Assembly: GCA_015178975.1 (NCBI GenBank)
Contig: WHVD01000031.1
Coordinates: 248,001 to 312,000 of the forward strand
DNA length: 64,000 nucleotides
Direction of reading: 5' to 3'
Origin: Hysterangium stoloniferum
Taxonomy: Eukaryota > Basidiomycota > Agaricomycetes > Hysterangiales > Hysterangiaceae
Shown in pieces: positions 9,921 to 20,323 of this stretch (the stretch's first letter is position 1; each line of letters starts with the position of its first letter). The notes under the pieces were generated by a model. That model ran no database searches. It was not told the origin of the DNA and saw only the letters and a program-made list of their open reading frames with translations. Made by a program: the position numbers and the translations under genes.

Positions 9921-10463
9921 TGTTAAGTGCCGTGTCAGGAACTTATTCCAGAACTATTGGAAAGTCACTGGGAAGTCAGGAACTATCAGATAGGGTCAGG
10001 ACATTGGCTTCAGCTTATGTGCTGTGCCTCTACACAAACACTCAAAGTCCTTAATTTCAAAGGTGAGACTTATGATGGAAGATATGGATATTCAGAGTTC
10101 CGAAGAGTTCTGAATATCGAGTGTACAGAAAGACAGAAGAGGGAATAAGAAACTAAGTTGGTATCAGATCTAAAGTAAAGTACAAATTCATGGAAACTAA
10201 TATACATCTTCTCATTATTGTACTACAAACTAAGACCACAATAAGATGGAAATGGAAGTATTCTGGAATGGGAATACAACATGACGAATTGGGGAGACAA
10301 TATTCTGAAACGGGAATATAATAAACAAACGAGTGAATACTTGTCAACAGACAAATTACCAAATGTGGAACAAGGGAAGAATGCAGAAGATACAGTAACT
10401 ATGATGTTCCATAGTCAGAGGTCGGAAGTCGGATATTGAAACATCTGGGAACAGGTTGTAACA
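9921..10463 (+). repeat. Solo LTR-H, 543 bp
   Basis: It starts TGTTAAGTGCCGTGTCAGG and ends ACAGGTTGTAACA. The 5-bp duplication GAAGG lies at 9916-9920 and 10464-10468. It is intact at the Tc1-A target position near 10016, giving the empty site for copy 1. Confidence 0.9.
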
Positions 10464-10572
10464 GAAGGCCAGAGATGTCTGAAAAGATTCAGAGCAGACC
10501 AATACAGTCAAATGAGAGGCATTGGAAGTTTCAGAAAGTTTACTGCTCAATACCTGGAAATCAATGGATTAT
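10464..10572. other. Continuation of the repeat-rich interval
   Basis: The sequence resumes the composition seen before 9921 (AAGGCCAGAGATGTCTGAAA) and ends at an LTR-B start. No gene is visible. Confidence 0.4.
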
Positions 10573-11379
10573 TGTTACAACCAGAAATCCCACCGGACTC
10601 CAGGCACTAACTTATATGCACCCACACCCATTATCAGTTTACCGGAATTCCCGCTGGACTCCGTACGTCAGCCTTGTCTACGATTGTCTTTGTTACGTTG
10701 TGTTTCAGTCACCAGAAAATCCACGGGACTCCGTCTCTGTCTATCTCTGACCTCATCCCACGTGTCAGTCACCGGACCCCCTTCAGTAAAACCTGTGACC
10801 TCTCTAACAGAGCCCCATTCCTGTTTTAGTCAAATGACCTGTCATGATTCGGACTCTGCTCCCGCTCTGTTTCCCGTTATGGTTTATGATTTGTCACTAT
10901 TCGGACTGCACTCCATTCCATCCCATTCCTAACACCAATTTGGTGTTTACTATTCCTGTTTTATGTTTTTCTCATTTCATTTCATTATTACTGGATTCGG
11001 TATGACATTTACTCCACGGTCTATTTAAACTGGCAGATGTTGTACATACAATCCAGTCAGAAAATCAGCTTAGATTCCCCACACTAGTCGGAGCCCACGG
11101 GCTCCAGTGCATCTATCTCTCTCACTAATCTCAACTCCTGACCCACGACCTCTGCCCCACGACCTCCAACCCACAACCTCCAACCCACGACCTCCAACCC
11201 ACAACCTCCGACCTCCGACCTCTCGACCATGACCCCCGCCCAGACTCCCCGGGATTCCTGTCCACCTGTCTGAAATTGGACAACACAATCTAGCGAGGGT
11301 GCAGCCTATAAGCTGAAGCCCAGTCCTACTGGATAATCTGTGGGTTTCTCTGGAGACCCACCCTGTACGTATCCTAACA
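10573..11379 (+). repeat. LTR-B copy 1
   Basis: It starts TGTTACAACCAGAAATCCC and ends GTATCCTAACA, matching LTR-B at 15696-16514. The flanking pentamers do not match (ATTAT versus GAAAA), so it is not a clean solo LTR and may be a recombinant. Confidence 0.85.
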
Positions 11380-11568
11380 GAAAAACACTAAAAAATGGCT
11401 TGTATGCACCCTACAGTGCATAGCCACACTTTTGGCACTTATGTAAGCCCACCCGGCACTTGTGTAGGTGCTGACTGCAGTTGCAGTGCCAGTGCACAAG
11501 GAGGCCTCCATGGGCACACAGTGCTTTGTACTGTGTATCCATTGGGGCATAGGCAGCACCATCGGCCT
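11380..11568. other. GC-richer unassigned sequence split by LTR-A
   Basis: This piece and 13894-14089 were contiguous before LTR-A inserted, as shown by the shared GGCCT. It has many short TGCAC/CAGTG phrases but no coding frame that I trust. Confidence 0.35.
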
Positions 11569-12286
11569 TGTGAGGTATTAGCATTATCTCATAAGGTTCT
11601 CTTAATTTTATTTGAATTATTTAATATTTTATTGAATTTATTGAATTTTATATATATTTCTATTGTGAAATATAAGGCCTAGTTCCTTTTAAATTCGCAT
11701 AATAATAGCATATATGAGCTCATATAATGCTATTATATCTTAGTTAATTTATTATAATTTTTAACTAATTATTTATATTTTATTTACTTAGTTATTGCTT
11801 TTCGGCACATTGCTTGCTCCTATCTGCACATTTTTCGAGTCATGTGACTTATTAGATAAGCCTCCGACCTCGGGATATCATACATTCACGAATGTGACTG
11901 TAACGACATACTCATTATTTGATTCCGCCGACTCAGCAATTGCTTCCATTCCAGGACCACAGCCTTGAACCTTCATGTTCAAGCAAAAGGTTGGAACCCT
12001 TGTCTCAGAGAGGAGTCATATGAGAGAAATAGGGTAATAAATTGTTAGACATGATATCATTATTGACTCATTAATGATATCATAAAATAAATAAATAGTT
12101 AAATAATTTAGTTATCAAAATGTATATAAGGAGGTCTAGATTTCGAAATAAATCATCATATCACATATATTTTACTGCACAGCTCAGAAGCTTATCTCAT
12201 CATCCTAAGGACAATAATAGCCTTAGTCTGATATACTATCTGCAAGCACCTACACTTGCAGAATCTAGAACTCTTTGTCAACAACT

Positions 12287-13039
12287 TGTTACAACCGTCT
12301 TGCAACCCTATGGGTCCCTGAGGTTATCGCCACCTATCGACAATTCAAGTTACTGTTCAAGTCACCACATCGGAAACCATCGGCATCCCGAAGCTGACGT
12401 ATGCTTCTGCAGTGATCAAACTCCGTTTACGCCCACATCAAAATATACTTGTACTATCTGGTTAAACTTTGATACATCCCTTTTTATTATGATGATCTGT
12501 TTTATCCTACATATGTTTCACATATGTCTATATATACTTGTAACCCTCGAACTATTTCCTTTTACTGTAATTCTGCTCTCGGTTATCTCACAGCCTCCGA
12601 ACTAATCATAAACTTCCCGTTCCTAGTCAAGCTTATTGTTAATACCGTTTTCCACCCTTCTCCTAGTTAGTATTTTCTAGATGCCTGATACTTGTATATG
12701 AACCCACTGTAGTTGTAGTTACTAGGCAATCAGAATATTAACTCAGAACACCCTCTTACGTCTATAGTAATCTCATACTAAGAATTCCACTATCCGCCTT
12801 CACTTGCGCTCGCCCCCTTTTGGTCCCCGACCCTTGGCCCGACACTCGACCTCGACTTATCCCTCAATTCCGATCAGTAGTTTTCACCGAGAGGTGTTCG
12901 TTGGGACTAGTCTTCGCCCACCCGAAATTTAAGGACACCCAACGGATAACTGCAAGGGCACAGCACATAAGCTGAAGCCAAGTCCTTCCGATCAGTCCCT
13001 GTCGGCCAACCAACTTTAGTCAGTTTTCAGTTCTTAACA
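12287..13039 (+). repeat. Solo LTR-C, 753 bp, nested in LTR-A
   Basis: It starts TGTTACAACCGTCTTGC and ends CAGTTCTTAACA, with the duplication CAACT at 12282-12286 and 13040-13044. It is a clean, complete reference copy for the family. Confidence 0.92.
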
Positions 13040-13167
13040 CAACTCTTGAACTTAGCTAATCATCTAAGTCCCCCCAGCCTCACAGCTACCCCTTAGGCTT
13101 ATTAATTACATAATAAACCTAATAAGTATTCTTACTGAAATCCCTGCCAACACTTAGATTATTCAAG

Positions 13168-13472
13168 TGTTAGAATATGATATTACAGCTCTCACATAGT
13201 CTATGATGTTCCCTATATTTTTCTGATATTTGTAGTATTTTTCCCAGCACTGTAGGTGCAGTATTGAGTGAGTTACCTAGTAAGGTAACTGATGTGTAGG
13301 TGCTTAGGTAAGCACCCTGTAGCATACTCGGCTGTGGGTGTGGGAAAGTCTCCTTAGTATTTACTTTCCTCACACTCACAGGTATGTAGTTATTTCACAG
13401 TTGAATACATATAGTGTTTACTTTCCTCACACTCACAGGGTGTTTGCCAAGAGTTGTTCAACTGTTTCAACA
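13168..13472 (+). repeat. Solo LTR-E, 305 bp, nested in LTR-A
   Basis: It starts TGTTAGAATATGATATTAC and ends GTTTCAACA, with TCAAG duplicated at 13163-13167 and 13473-13477. It is the reference copy for the family. Confidence 0.9.
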
Positions 13473-13893
13473 TCAAGCATCCCTTAAGCTAGTGAATTAA
13501 TCAAGTACAAGCACACAGGAAAATCTGACATAAATTATCTTCTCTATTAATAAATTATTTAACACCTTGTTAAATATCTATTAATAGTTACAAATAAGCA
13601 AACAAGAAACCAAAGCTTTATATCAAGTCTCTGCTAGGTTACTGCACATATACTCAGCTTCTAGTCCCTGTTCTCAAGGAATAGTTGTTTATTTGCTAAA
13701 AGAGTTACATATTGTTCTTTTGAACCTTTCAATAATCAAAATAAGCATTGATTTGAGTTGTTTAAGCTTAATAGCGCAGCTCATTAATCTATCAGTATTT
13801 AAATTACTGGACCTTTACTTATTTTATTGTTGAAGCTCTGTAACACTATAGCATATATTGAGCTATCTGAGAGAAACCCCTAAATACATTTCA

Positions 13894-14089
13894 GGCCTTA
13901 TGTCAGCACTGTCATTTGGCCATGCTCCCACTGCATTGTGTCATGGTGCCATTGCGCCATGTTGCCATGTTGCTGCATGGCTGCTTTTCATGTGGGTGGC
14001 AGTGTGATTATGTAATTGTGCTTGTGCCACTGTCTGTACTGTTTGTAGGTGCATAATAAAATGAAATAAATTAAAATAAATCAATACCC
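13894..14089. other. Unassigned sequence with GCCAT-rich stretch
   Basis: This is the right half of the interval interrupted by LTR-A. The phrase GCCATGTTGCC and relatives recur between 13918 and 13980, giving a low-complexity look. No gene is visible. Confidence 0.35.
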
Positions 14090-14684
14090 TGACACATGTA
14101 ACTTCCAATCAAGGAACCGAGTTTGTATCTCATTTCTTTAGATCCCTCAGGAAATCCTTGGACATTGTGAGGTATCAGCATCATCTCATAATATTCTCTT
14201 AATTTTCTGTGGATTATTTAATATTTTTTCGAATTTATTGTATTTTTATTATATTTTTATTGTGAAATATAAGGCCTTATTCCTTTTAACTTCACATAAT
14301 AATAGCATATATGAGCTCATATAATGCTATTATATCTTATTTATTTTATTATAATTTTTAACTAATTATTTATATTTTATCTACTTAGTTATTGCTTTTT
14401 GGCACCTTGCTGCAGCCTTGTTCATGCATTTTTGAAGTCATATGACTTATTAGATAAGCCTCCAGTGTCAGGATATCACACAAGTCATGGATGTGACTAC
14501 TCTAGTCATTAATTGATTCCACTGACTCATCATTTGCTTCCATCCTGGGACCGCGGCCTTGAACCTTCATGTTCAAGCAAGAGGTTAGAACCCTTGTCTC
14601 AGGAGAGGGGAATCACATGGTAAATAAAGGGTAAAAAATAAGTAGAATATGAGGTCATTATGACCTAACTAATGACCTCATAAA

Positions 14685-15359
14685 GGAGGATATCTGAAAA
14701 CTATTAATTATACCAAATTCTAATATACTCTAAAGGTCATTTAAACATCTGGGATGTGATTCAAACATAATTTGGTTTTTAAAACTTTTTGAAAGTTTTA
14801 AACTCTCTCATACATTACAAACTCAAGAACCTTTCTGGACACAAGTAGACAATAAAAAAAATTAGTAGTTTGAAACACTAATACTTTTAAAAAATAGATA
14901 CCTTTAGATAGTCCATTCCATGCATATGTATATCATTGGCACCTCTAAATACATATGTATTACTTCGGAATGGATCTGTTAATCTAAACAGATTTCTACT
15001 TGATTCAACATACCCAGAATATATAGGGGGTTTTACTTAATAAAGGCAGCTGTGGTATGAAAAATTTCCAATAATATTTTACATATTTTACATGGAAATA
15101 ACTTCATTACAACTTTTAAAAAACAAAGTACTAATAAAAGTATTAGTAGACATTTGTAAAAGGAAGGAAATTATATACAATGGAATTTGTTAAATAACTA
15201 TGGGTTGTATAAGATGTAATATGGAGAACTATTTCTGATGGTTGTTTTTTGATAATATAATTGTTTCAGAATAGATATCACTCTTTAAAGATGGAGTTTT
15301 GTAAAAATAAGACTTTTATTAGTAAATATTTGAGATTATAGTAATTATAAACACCCTCC
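14685..15359 (+). mobile_element. MITE-D copy 2, 675 bp
   Basis: It starts GGAGGATATCTGAAAAC and ends AAACACCCTCC, flanked by AAA on both sides. Its length equals copy 1 (7772-8446) exactly and its orientation is opposite. Small internal palindromes such as AAAACTTTTTGAAAGTTTT are conserved. There is no open reading frame of note. Confidence 0.87.
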
Positions 15360-15695
15360 AAAGTAAATAAATGATTAAATATTTAGTTATCAAAATGTAT
15401 ATAAGGAGGGTCAAGTTTCCAATAAAATCAATCTATCTCACACATTTTACTGCACAGCTCGGAAGCTTATCTAATCATCCTAAGGACAATAATAGCCTTA
15501 GTCTGATACACTAACTGCAAGCACCTACACTTGCAGAATCTTGAATCTTTGTCAGCAACTCTCGAACTTAGCTAATCATCTAAGTTCCCCCAGCCTCAGA
15601 GTTACCTTTAGGCTTATTAATTACATAATAAACCTAATAAGTATCTAAGTATCCTTACTGAAGTTCCCTGCCAATACTAGATTGTTCAAGGCCCA

Positions 15696-16514
15696 TGTTA
15701 TGACCGGACAATCCCACCGGACTCCGGGCACTAACTCGTACGCCCCCACGCGCTACAAGCACCAATCGTCTGTTTATAGGATTTCCCGCCCAGACTCCAT
15801 TACGTCAAGACTCGTTACGTTCGACCTCATTACGACACATATCAGTCACCGGACTTCCCCCGGACCCCGTCTCTGTCTATGTCCGTCTTCATCCCACGCA
15901 TCAGTCACCGGTCCCCGCTTAGAATCCCGTCACCGCTCTAATCGAGCCCCGTTCCCGTTTTAGTCAAATGACCTGTCACGATTTAGGACTCCACTCCCAC
16001 TCCGTTTCCCGTTATGGGTTATGCTTTGTCACGATTCGGACTCTGCTCCGTTCCGTCCCGTTCCTAACACCAATTTGGTGTTTACTATTCCCGTTTTATG
16101 TTTTGCCCATTCCGTCTCATTATTACTGGATTCGGTATGTCATGCATTCCACGGTCTATATAAACTGGCAGATGTTGTACATACAATCCAGTCAGAAAAT
16201 TAGTTTAGATTCCCCCCAGTAATCTAATACATTTTCCTCTCTAAACCCTACTCTTATCAGACCGCTCGCACTAGTCGGAGCCCACGGGCTCCGACACATC
16301 TAAACTCTCTCGACCATCTCGACTCTCAACTCACGACTCACGACCTACGACCTACGACCCACGAACCTCCGCCCGGACTCCCCGGGACTCCCGTCCACCT
16401 GTCTGAAATTGGACAACACGATCTAGCGAGGGCGCAGCCTATAAGCTGAAGCCAAGTCCTACCGGATATCCTGCAGGTTTCTCCGGAAACCCGGCCTGTG
16501 TGTGTATCCTAACA
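15696..16514 (+). repeat. Solo LTR-B, 819 bp, nested in LTR-A
   Basis: It starts TGTTATGACCGGACAATCC and ends GTATCCTAACA, with GCCCA duplicated at 15691-15695 and 16515-16519. It carries a clear TATA box and the ATAAGCTGAAGCCAAGTCCT core shared with LTR-C and LTR-G. Confidence 0.92.
16157..16164 (+). promoter_or_regulatory. TATA box of LTR-B
   Basis: TATATAAA lies about 270 bp before the LTR-B/LTR-C shared core, in a segment conserved in the other LTR-B copies. It is the likely element promoter. Confidence 0.5.
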
Positions 16515-17263
16515 GCCCAGCCCTAAGTTTATTGAATTAATCAAGTACAAGCAGTCAGATAATCCAATACAAATTATTTTCTCTATTAATAAATTATTTA
16601 ACACCTTTTTAAATATCTATTAATAGTTACAAATAAGCATACAAGAATCCGAAGCTTTATATCAAGTCTCTGCTAAGTTACTGTGCATATACTCAGCTTC
16701 TAGCCGCTATTCTCAAGGAATAGTTATTTTATTTGCTAAAAGAGTCTTATATTGTTCTATTGAACCTTTCAATAATCAAAATAAGCATTTATTTGAGTTG
16801 TTTAAGCTTCATAGCGCAGCTCATTAATCTATCAGTATTTAAATTACTGGACCTTTGCTTGTTTTATTGTTGAAGCTCTGTGACACTACAGCATATATTG
16901 AGCTATCTAAGAGAATCCCCTGAATACATTACAGACATGAAGTTACACTTTATGTCTGGGTATCACCTGGAAGGTGACAGACAAACCAAATGTGACAATC
17001 AAACACTGGAACATTATCTCCATCTATATTGCAACTATCAACAGGATGATTGGAAATCCCTATTACCCCTTACAAAATTCACATACAACAATTCACCCTC
17101 TACCACTACTAATATATTCCCTTTCTTAGCCAATAAGGGTTATAATCCTAATATTTTGATACATCCAGAACAGAACCTTGCCTCAACCCATAATCAAAAA
17201 CTTATCATGGCCCTTGATGAACTCCATCAAGAACTCTGGAAAGCAATAACATCTGCCCAAGAA

Positions 17264-17600
17264 TGTTGAGGAAGAGAGACACCACATATACTTCTATGCA
17301 TCAGGGATGATTGAATCCAAAACCAGACAAAACAAATATTCCCTTTGCCCCCATCACATCCTCTGTGCTAATCACAGTCACATCAACCATCACACATATC
17401 TATATTGGGTGTCAATTGTAGCTTTGCCTCAGTCCATTATACTATGAATATATAAGACTGAGGTGAGCAGTTCTATTTATCAAATAGACCATTTCTTAAC
17501 TAAATCTCACATGTACTAGAACTACATTCTAGGTACATAATACAGTCCATTATACTATGAATATATGAGAGCACTACATTCTAGGGTATTATATTCAACA
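17264..17600 (+). repeat. 5' LTR of Copia-2, 337 bp
   Basis: It starts TGTTGAGGAAGAGAGACACC, like the sense-strand Copia-1 LTR, and ends TATATTCAACA. It contains the CTCAGTC...GACTGAG hairpin found in the other copia LTRs here (17429-17465). Confidence 0.75.
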
Positions 17601-17611
17601 GGTTATGGGCC
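17601..17611 (+). promoter_or_regulatory. Copia-2 primer-binding site
   Basis: GGTTATGGGCC directly follows the LTR and is identical to the Copia-1 site. It nearly complements the anticodon arm of eukaryotic initiator tRNA-Met, pointing to half-tRNA priming as in Drosophila copia. Confidence 0.55.
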
Positions 17612-17683
17612 TATTGTGTCCCTATTGAACTCACCTATCACAATATCTTTCTGGCATCTCAAGGCATTTTTTTTCTCTACAGT

Positions 17684-18802
17684 ATGTCCAATACTATAGC
17701 ACTCACCTCCTTATCCATCCCTCTCTTCCAGGCATCCCTTGTTTATACAGAAGCTAAACTTGACAAGTCTGAGGGAAATTACAAAGAGTGGTACCATAGT
17801 GCAAAACACTACCTTATTATCACAGGGTTGATATCCTATGTCCTTGGCACTGTCCCCATCCCCAACCCTTCCGACCTTACCTCTGTCTAAAATTGGAACT
17901 CTAATGATGGCTTCACCCATGCACTTATCCTCTCTACCCTTTCCTAAACTGAATGGGATTTTGCTGAACCCCTTCAGGGTGCAAAAGCTTGTTGGGATGC
18001 TGTCTTGGTTCACCATCACAATGAGGGACCCATCTGTCAGGTCCAGCTTATCCAGGAAGCCCTCACTCTCCAGTGCTTCAAGTCATCCTCCCTGCCCACA
18101 ACAGCATCCCTTATTTGTCATGGTATCTCCCAGGCATTTGAGATGGGTCAGCTTACTGAAGATCTCTTCAAATGCATAGCCCTGCTTAATTTCCTCACTG
18201 ATTTCCATCACTTGCACTCTCTCATCACTCAAGACTTATCCGACTCTTCTGCCTCAATCCCATATTCCTCATCCTGCATCCTCACCTTACTCAAAAATGA
18301 ACAATGCATTATCGACTCGGACACTCAGCGAGCTGCCATCACTGATACGATTGCCCTTTCGACCCAATATGCTCCAAAGTGTACCATAGTCACCTGCACC
18401 AACCCAAATTGCAAGAAGTAAGGCCACACTATCACATATTGTGTGTCACCTGGGGGAGGTATGGCTGGTAAGACTATCAAAGAGTCTATAGCAACACAAT
18501 GCAAACACCAGGAAGGCCATAAATCCAGGTTAAACCCCACACCTGCAGGTAAAATTCCCATTAGCATTAAGGGTGCAAATGGGGAAGTCTTCACCACTTA
18601 CATGGATAAACCACTACCCACTGACCCTGCCTTTTTCAGCATGGCTGTTGGGGACCCTTCTCTTCCCATGTTCCCTTCTGATACAATTGAGTACACTGGA
18701 TGGATTGCTCTGGAAGAGGACCTACATGCAACAATTGACTGGTGGCTACATCATCTCAATCAGATGAATTACCAGGCACTCCAAGGTTGTGGCACACTAT
18801 GA
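17684..18802 (+). pseudogene. Copia-2 gag
   Basis: The ATG at 17684 opens a Gag whose order matches Copia-1: LVYTEAKLDKSEGNYKEWYH, then the LISYVLGTVP segment, QLIQEALTLQCFKS, and the knuckle CTNPNCKK-stop-GHTITYC. The knuckle has spacing C-x4-C-x4-H-x4-C instead of the usual C-x2-C. A stop near 17888 and one inside the knuckle (18419, where Copia-1 has Gln) kill the frame. Downstream it continues with AGKIPISIKGANGEVFTTYM. The DTGA protease motif of Copia-1 is absent: the sequence jumps from the region before it to the region after it. Confidence 0.85.
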
Positions 18803-18999
18803 ATAATCATGCTGGCTGACTGCCAACTCAGGTGCAACTATCGCACATGGATCCCTACTCTAACACAAAAACCTATACTCATTATCACTCGAGCCTGCCA
18901 CAGTTGAACACACACTCTACACCCATGGTGCCCCTGATATCATTACTTGGCACTGCAAACTACCAATCCATTACTGACATGATTAACAATGGCATTATC

Positions 19000-19833
19000 T
19001 GTTAGGGTACATACACGGGGGGTTTCCTGAGAAACCCACAGATTATCTGGCAGGCCTTGGCTTCAGCTTATAGGCTGCACCCTCGTGAGATCATGTTGTC
19101 CAATTTCAGACAGGTGGACAGAATCCTGGGGAGTCTGGGCAGGGTTCGTGGGTCGAGGGGTCATAGGTCAGAGGTTGTGGGTCGAGAGGTCATGGGTTGA
19201 GATGTAGGTCAAAATAGGTAAGAGAGATAGATGCACCAGAGCCCATGGGCTCTGACTAGTGTGAGCGGTGTGATTCAAGTAGGAGTTTAGAGTGGAAAAT
19301 GTATTAGATTACTGGGGGGAATCTAAGCCGATTTTCTGACTGGATTGTATGTACAACATCTGCCAGACTAAATAGACCATGGAATGAATGACATACCAAA
19401 TCCAGTAATAATGAAACGAAACAAGCAAAACATTAAATGAGAATAGTAAACACCAAATTTGGTGTTAGGAATGGGACAGAACAGAGCGGAGTCTGGATCA
19501 TGACAAATCATAAACCATAATGGGAAATGAAGCGGGAGTGGAGTCTGAATTGTGACAGGTCATTTGACTAAAATGGGAACAGGGCTCTGTTAGAGGGATG
19601 TCGGGTTTTATGAGCAGGGTCCAGTGACTGACGCGTGGGGCAAGGTCAGACATAGACAGGGATGGAGTCCGGTGGGTATTTGGTGACTGATACACAATGT
19701 AACGAAGTCGAATGTAGACAAGTCTGATGTATGGAGTCTGGTGGGAATTCCGGTAAACTGACAATGGGTGCGTATAGGGCATGGGTGCGTATAAGTTAGT
19801 GCCTGGAGTCTAGCAGGAATTCCAGTCATAACA
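19000..19833 (-). repeat. Solo LTR-B, 834 bp, in Copia-2
   Basis: On the plus strand it starts TGTTAGGGTACATACACGG and ends CCAGTCATAACA. The duplication TTATC lies at 18995-18999 and 19834-19838. It splits the copia pre-integrase region. Confidence 0.92.
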
Positions 19834-20323
19834 TTATCAAAGGTACACCAAACTCTACCTGCCAGCCCCCTCCCAAATGTGACTTTGCATTCTTGGCAAA
19901 CACACTAGGAATTCAGTATCAAAAATATGAGCACAGGGAGAAGGACATAAAGCCACAAGACAATTGGGAAAAATCTGTGTGGATTTGGCAGGACCAAATG
20001 ATGTAGTGACCTGCACAGAATCATTGTATATAATGAATATTGTAGACAATTATTCAAGTTTTCCATGGTCTATCCCCCTTAATAACAAGATTGATGCCTT
20101 TCATGCACTCCAACACTGGGAGTGTGCATGAGAAATGGAAACTGGGTTGAAAGTTGGCATCTACAGGACAGACAATGGAGAATTAAAAACCAATGACATG
20201 CGTCAATGGCTGGAATCTCAAGGTACTGCACATGAGTTTACTGCACCTTATACCTCAGCACAAATAGGCTATGTTGAGAAGATGCACTGCACACTAATGG
20301 GCAAAGCCTGGACTATGCACTTA

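Larger units (their letters stand above)
11569..13893 (+). repeat. Solo LTR-A containing two younger solo LTRs
   Basis: It starts TGTGAGGTATTAGC and ends AAATACATTTCA, with GGCCT duplicated at 11564-11568 and 13894-13898. Subtracting LTR-C (12287-13039) and LTR-E (13168-13472) with their duplications leaves about 1257 bp, close to the 1266 bp of the uninterrupted LTR-A. A TATA-like TATATAAG lies near 12122, shortly before the expected transcription start. Confidence 0.9.
14166..16933 (+). repeat. Solo LTR-A containing MITE-D and LTR-B
   Basis: It starts TGTGAGGTATCAGC and ends CTGAATACATTACA, with GACAT at 14161-14165 and 16934-16938. Removing the MITE and LTR-B gives about 1.26 kb. It interrupts the gypsy integrase coding sequence, which resumes in frame. 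Confidence 0.92.
14090..17263 (+). pseudogene. Ty3/gypsy integrase fragment split by LTR-A
   Basis: The left part (14090-14165) reads SNQGTEFVSHFFRSLRKS. The right part (16934-17263) continues in frame with MKLHFMSGYHLEGDRQTK, QTLEHYLHLYCNYQQDDW and FTYNNSPSTTTNIFPFLANK. This is the second half of a gypsy integrase catalytic core and the downstream region. In gypsy integrases the second catalytic Asp sits in S/T-D-x-G-x-x-F; here that position is Asn, so the core is dead. The fragment is interrupted by LTR-A with a perfect GACAT duplication and cut at 17263 by the 5' LTR of Copia-2. Confidence 0.88.

Noticed and set aside
10573..11379. Calling this LTR-B a clean solo LTR
   Set aside because: The flanking pentamers differ, so the evidence used for the other solo LTRs is missing.
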